Assembly: GCA_031269205.1 (NCBI GenBank)
Contig: JAISZM010000005.1
Coordinates: 1 to 8,823 of the forward strand
From: Eubacteriales Family XIII. Incertae Sedis bacterium
GTDB lineage: Bacteria; Bacillota; Clostridia; Peptostreptococcales; Anaerovoracaceae
DNA length: 8,823 bases
Direction: 5' to 3'
Shown: positions 7,049-8,823 of the stretch, piece after piece
Position numbering within the stretch: the stretch's first letter is position 1
How the letters are laid out: the number at the start of each line of letters is the position of its first letter
The notes under the pieces: generated by a model
What the model saw: only the letters and a program-made list of their open reading frames with translations
Told to the model about the DNA's origin: nothing
Database searches by the model: none
Made by a program: the position numbers and the translations under genes

Positions 7049-7066
7049 ACGGGAAAGGTAATGCGG

Positions 7067-7252
7067 ATGGTTTTTCAGATTAAGCTGAACAGAAAAGAAA
7101 CCGAGAATAAAACGATACGGTTTCCGATCTCCCTGTTGGAGAGAATCGATAACACCAAGGGTGATGGCATAACGTTTTCAAGATTCGTGATTCAGGCTTG
7201 TGAATATGCCCTCGATAACATGGAGACAACAGTCGACGCGACGTTTGAGTAG
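7067..7252 (+). CDS. small ribbon-helix-helix-like protein (YlcI/YnfO-like)
   Basis: A 61-aa protein whose layout fits the ribbon-helix-helix DNA-binding fold, nearest to the YlcI/YnfO-like group. It has a beta strand ENKTIRFP (13-20), helix ISLLERIDNT (21-30), turn KGDGITF (31-37), and helix SRFVIQACEYALDNM (38-52). Such proteins usually act as dimeric repressors or antitoxins. The start at 7067 was chosen because GGGAAAGG (7051-7058) lies 8 bases upstream; an in-frame ATG at 7061 would add two residues but sits only 2 bases from it. It is transcribed away from the Gate-MFS operon and lies 113 bases before the PIN-domain locus. It might regulate either or itself. No toxin partner of its own is visible. 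Confidence 0.65.
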   Translation: MVFQIKLNRKETENKTIRFPISLLERIDNTKGDGITFSRFVIQACEYALDNMETTVDATFE

Positions 7253-7325
7253 TTTCGATTGTACCCTTGAGTAGTGACCGAAAAAGCCGAATCGCACCCA
7301 TGATTTTGCGAAGCGAAATATCTAT

Positions 7326-7348
7326 CGCGTAGGCCCTTGTGCTATAAT
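7326..7348 (+). promoter_or_regulatory. extended -10 promoter of the PIN locus
   Basis: TGCTATAAT (7340-7348) is a perfect -10 hexamer with the extended TG. No good -35 box lies at the right distance (ATCTAT at 7320-7325), which extended -10 promoters tolerate. Start point would be near 7355, inside the ribosome-binding region GTGAGG (7353-7358), so the true start may lie slightly upstream. Confidence 0.55.
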
Positions 7349-7365
7349 GGGCGTGAGGCACACTT

Positions 7366-7612
7366 ATGGCCGATGGCGAAAAGAAAAAACTGAACGTCTA
7401 TCTCGACAGAGGAAATCAGAGCGACCGCGAGAGAACTTGTCAAATTCGGTTTGAAACAAAAGGACGCCGCGCATCTTTCATGCGCGATCGCAGCGGGGTG
7501 TGATTGCTTTATCACCACCGACGATAGATTATTGAAACACACTGACGATAGAATCAGAATCATTGACCCGCCTGATTTTATCAAGATTTGGGAGACACAA
7601 AATGATGAATGA
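7366..7612 (+). pseudogene. PIN-domain toxin gene with internal deletion and frameshift
   Basis: The start is well formed: GTGAGG 7 bases before ATG 7366, then MADGEKKKLNVYLD, the first beta strand of a PIN ribonuclease with its first catalytic Asp (residue 14). Right after it, near 7404-7409, the frame shifts by +1 and the reading resumes in the C-terminal third. This begins EEIRATARELVKFGLKQKDA at about 7409 and goes on to AHLSCAIAAGCDCFITTDDRLL, ending DFIKIWETQNDE with a TGA at 7610-7612. Acidic residues typical of the PIN site are kept in the second part (KDAAH and TTDD). From family length I infer that roughly 70-90 residues, including the central acidic one, are missing. If the original frame is read, the protein stops at 7501-7503. 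The toxin is almost certainly inactive. Its 3' end overlaps the next gene. Confidence 0.75.
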
Positions 7613-7802
7613 CGCAATACTGAAACGCACGGGAATGGAAATCCTCATGGAGAGGCTCGGTAATATCGAGGCGGAGAGATTTGTTGGGTTGATTCGCAAG
7701 GAGCAATTCGACTACACGAAATGGCAAAGAAATTTGTATAGTCACATGACCGTCGATGAGATATTCGACATGGCCGATGAATTTGAAGCAAGCATAAAAT
7801 AA
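7602..7802 (+). CDS. small conserved partner of the PIN toxin (likely antitoxin)
   Basis: A 66-aa hydrophilic protein starting MMNDAILKRTG, with a central conserved-looking part EAERFVGLIRKEQFDYTKW (23-41) and an acidic C-terminal helix TVDEIFDMADEFE (50-62). The start at 7602 follows GGGAG (7590-7594) by 7 bases; an upstream in-frame ATG at 7563 has none. The coding region overlaps the end of the PIN gene by 11 bases, the coupling usual in toxin-antitoxin pairs. I recall similar small proteins downstream of PIN-domain genes in Clostridia and treponemes, generally annotated as hypothetical. An antitoxin role is inference from position and size; no DNA-binding motif is evident. It is intact although the toxin is broken. 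Confidence 0.7.
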   Translation: MMNDAILKRTGMEILMERLGNIEAERFVGLIRKEQFDYTKWQRNLYSHMTVDEIFDMADEFEASIK

Positions 7803-7803
7803 T

Positions 7804-7820
7804 GTGAGCAATGTTCACAG
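7804..7820. repeat. short dyad just after the partner gene
   Basis: TGTGAGCA and TGTTCACA (7804-7811 and 7813-7820) form a near-perfect dyad around a central A, with one G-T mismatch. It begins 2 bases after the stop codon and 7 bases before the terminator hairpin. It may be an operator-like half of the locus or a chance symmetry. Confidence 0.3.
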
Positions 7821-7826
7821 TTGCTG

Positions 7827-7863
7827 AATGAAAATGGACGCTAGTACGGCGTCCATTTTCATT
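7827..7863. terminator. bidirectional intrinsic terminator
   Basis: AATGAAAATGGACGC (7827-7841) pairs perfectly with GCGTCCATTTTCATT (7849-7863) across a 7-base loop. The A-run on one arm and the T-run on the other let it stop transcripts from both sides: the PIN/partner locus on + and lysS on -. Confidence 0.8.
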
Positions 7864-7971
7864 ATCACATATTAAGGCTCTTCAAAAACTGGTGTCAAAG
7901 TGGTGTCAAATCACCCTTTCAACTCTTCTGCACCCTTACAAATCCCTGAAAATCAATCATCCTCGCGCCCC
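7864..7971. other. lysS 3' flank with tandem TGGTGTCAAA
   Basis: A non-coding stretch between the terminator and the lysS stop. TGGTGTCAAA occurs twice in tandem (7890-7899 and 7901-7910), 11 bases apart, followed by TCACCCTTTC. Repeats of this kind may mark an old attachment or integrase-associated site, but no integrase is visible here, so this is only a suggestion. Confidence 0.4.
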
Positions 7972-8823
7972 TTACTCCTCGACGGGCTTCATCGTGGGGA
8001 ACAAAATGACGTCGCGTATGGTCGGCGCGTCGAGTATGAGCATGACGACGCGGTCTATGCCGACGCCCAGCCCGCCTGTCGGAGGCAGCCCCACCTCGAG
8101 AGCGTTCACGAAATCCTCGTCCATCGGGTGCGCCTCGTCGTCGCCGGACTCAAGCTGCCCCTGCTGCTCCTTGAACCGCTGATACTGATCGATCGGGTCG
8201 TTCAGCTCCGAGAAGCCGTTCGCGATCTCCCAGGTATTTATGTAGGCCTCGAACCTGCGCGTGATGCGGGGGTCGGCCGGGTCGCGCTTCGCGAGCGGGC
8301 TTATCTCGACGGGGTGTCCCGTGATGAATACGGGACCGTCGAGATGATCCTCGCAGTATTCCTCGAACAGCTCCGCGATGGCGAGTCCGCGCGTCAGCTT
8401 GTCGGCGTCCTCTATGCCCTTTTCCGCGGCTGCCTGTCTCGCCTCTTCATCCGTGTCTATCGCGTCGAAATCTACCCCCGCCCATTTTTTCACGGCGTCC
8501 TGCATGGTGAGCCGCTTCCACGGCGGCGTGAGATCGAAGGTCTTGCCCTGGTAGGTGATGACCATGGAACCCGTCGCGGCGAGAGCCGCCTTCGACACGA
8601 TGTTCTCCGTCAGCCTCATCACGGTCTCGGCGTTGCCGTAGGCTTGGTACAGCTCCATCGCGGTGTACTCGGGATTGTGGTTCTTGTCCATGCCTTCGTT
8701 GCGAAACATCTTCCCCATCTCGTACACGCGGTCGAGACCGCCGACGGTCAGACGCTTCAGGTAGAGCTCGTTGGATATCCTGAGCTTCACGTCCAGATCG
8801 AGCGTGTTGTGATGGGTGCCGAA
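7972..8823 (-). CDS. lysS: lysyl-tRNA synthetase, class II (C-terminal part; runs off right edge)
   Basis: The 3' 283 codons of a class II lysyl-tRNA synthetase, which charges tRNA-Lys with lysine in the cytosol using ATP. The frame stays open to the window edge, and the first residues (FGTHHNTLDLDVKLRISNEL) already belong to the catalytic domain. The GTG at 8790-8788 is therefore not the start; the OB-fold anticodon domain and motif 1 lie outside. Class II motif 2 is at residues 40-61 of this part (FRNEGMDKNHNPEYTAMELY). The family signature RRFEAYIN...ANGFSELNDP follows, and motif 3 is GLGVGIDR (251-258) with the DAPTIRDVILFPTMKP end typical of LysRS. The C-terminus is complete, with no extra domain. 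It is transcribed toward the bidirectional terminator. Identification is secure. Confidence 0.97.
   Translation of the reverse strand, partial: FGTHHNTLDLDVKLRISNELYLKRLTVGGLDRVYEMGKMFRNEGMDKNHNPEYTAMELYQAYGNAETVMRLTENIVSKAALAATGSMVITYQGKTFDLTPPWKRLTMQDAVKKWAGVDFDAIDTDEEARQAAAEKGIEDADKLTRGLAIAELFEEYCEDHLDGPVFITGHPVEISPLAKRDPADPRITRRFEAYINTWEIANGFSELNDPIDQYQRFKEQQGQLESGDDEAHPMDEDFVNALEVGLPPTGGLGVGIDRVVMLILDAPTIRDVILFPTMKPVEE

Noticed and set aside
7245..7275. TTGAGTAGT repeated at 7245-7253 and 7267-7275 as a target-site duplication
   Set aside because: Only 13 bases separate the copies, and they hold no element; most likely a chance or slippage repeat at the end of the small RHH gene.
7804..7820. 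TGTGA...TCACA resembling a CRP site
   Set aside because: The half sites are separated by 7 bases, not the 6 of a CRP site, and the element lies after a gene beside a terminator.
7972..8790. A complete 272-aa lysS starting at GTG 8790
   Set aside because: The frame and LysRS similarity continue to the window edge, and the N-terminal domain would be missing, so it is a partial gene.
1..8823. CRISPR array, tRNA, rRNA or riboswitch
   Set aside because: I saw no regularly spaced repeats, no tRNA cloverleaf or rRNA-like stretch, and no recognisable riboswitch core in the gaps.

Overview
The window looks like chromosome from an anaerobic, probably gut-type bacterium. The families present (Rpn-type nucleases, DUF4143 ATPases, a PIN toxin with a small partner, a nucleoside-recognition membrane protein) are most familiar to me from Clostridia and other Bacillota, with Spirochaetota and Synergistota as alternatives. 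No sequence here fixes the phylum, so this is inference. GC content appears moderate, with visibly AT-richer intergenic stretches at about 1440-1775 and 6960-7365.

Left part (1-3967, all + strand) is accessory DNA. It opens with the tail of a broken Rpn-type nuclease gene. Next come a DUF4143 AAA-type ATPase (118-1386), a 388-base gap with hairpins and doubtful micro-ORFs, an intact Rpn-type PD-(D/E)XK nuclease (1775-2674), and a second, distantly related DUF4143 ATPase (2792-3967). Before the second ATPase lies a perfect 19-bp inverted repeat with a 3-nt loop. The order Rpn then DUF4143 therefore occurs twice, the first time with the nuclease decayed. Strong sigma70-like promoters (TTGACA with TATAAT or TGTTACAAT) precede the first ATPase and the intact nuclease. 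The second ATPase seems to be read from a leaderless or nearly leaderless transcript.

Middle part (4007-6887, - strand) is a probable two-gene operon. A duplicated nucleoside-recognition (Gate) membrane protein is followed 40 bases later by a DHA2-like MFS transporter that carries two CBS domains at its C-terminus. CBS pairs usually bind adenosine nucleotides, so the pairing suggests nucleoside- or nucleotide-linked transport, but the substrate is unknown. The operon converges on the second ATPase gene with no visible terminator between them.

Right part (6888-7863, + strand) holds a divergent regulatory region, a small ribbon-helix-helix-like protein, and a toxin-antitoxin-like locus. In that locus the PIN-domain gene has lost its middle and is frameshifted, while its 66-aa partner is intact. 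A near-ideal bidirectional terminator (7827-7863) separates this from the 3' part of lysS (lysyl-tRNA synthetase) on the - strand, which runs off the right edge and is the only housekeeping gene present.

I did not find a clearly new multi-gene system. The items most worth following up are the MFS-CBS fusion beside the Gate protein, the repeated Rpn-DUF4143 arrangement with its inverted repeat, and the orphaned partner of the broken PIN toxin.
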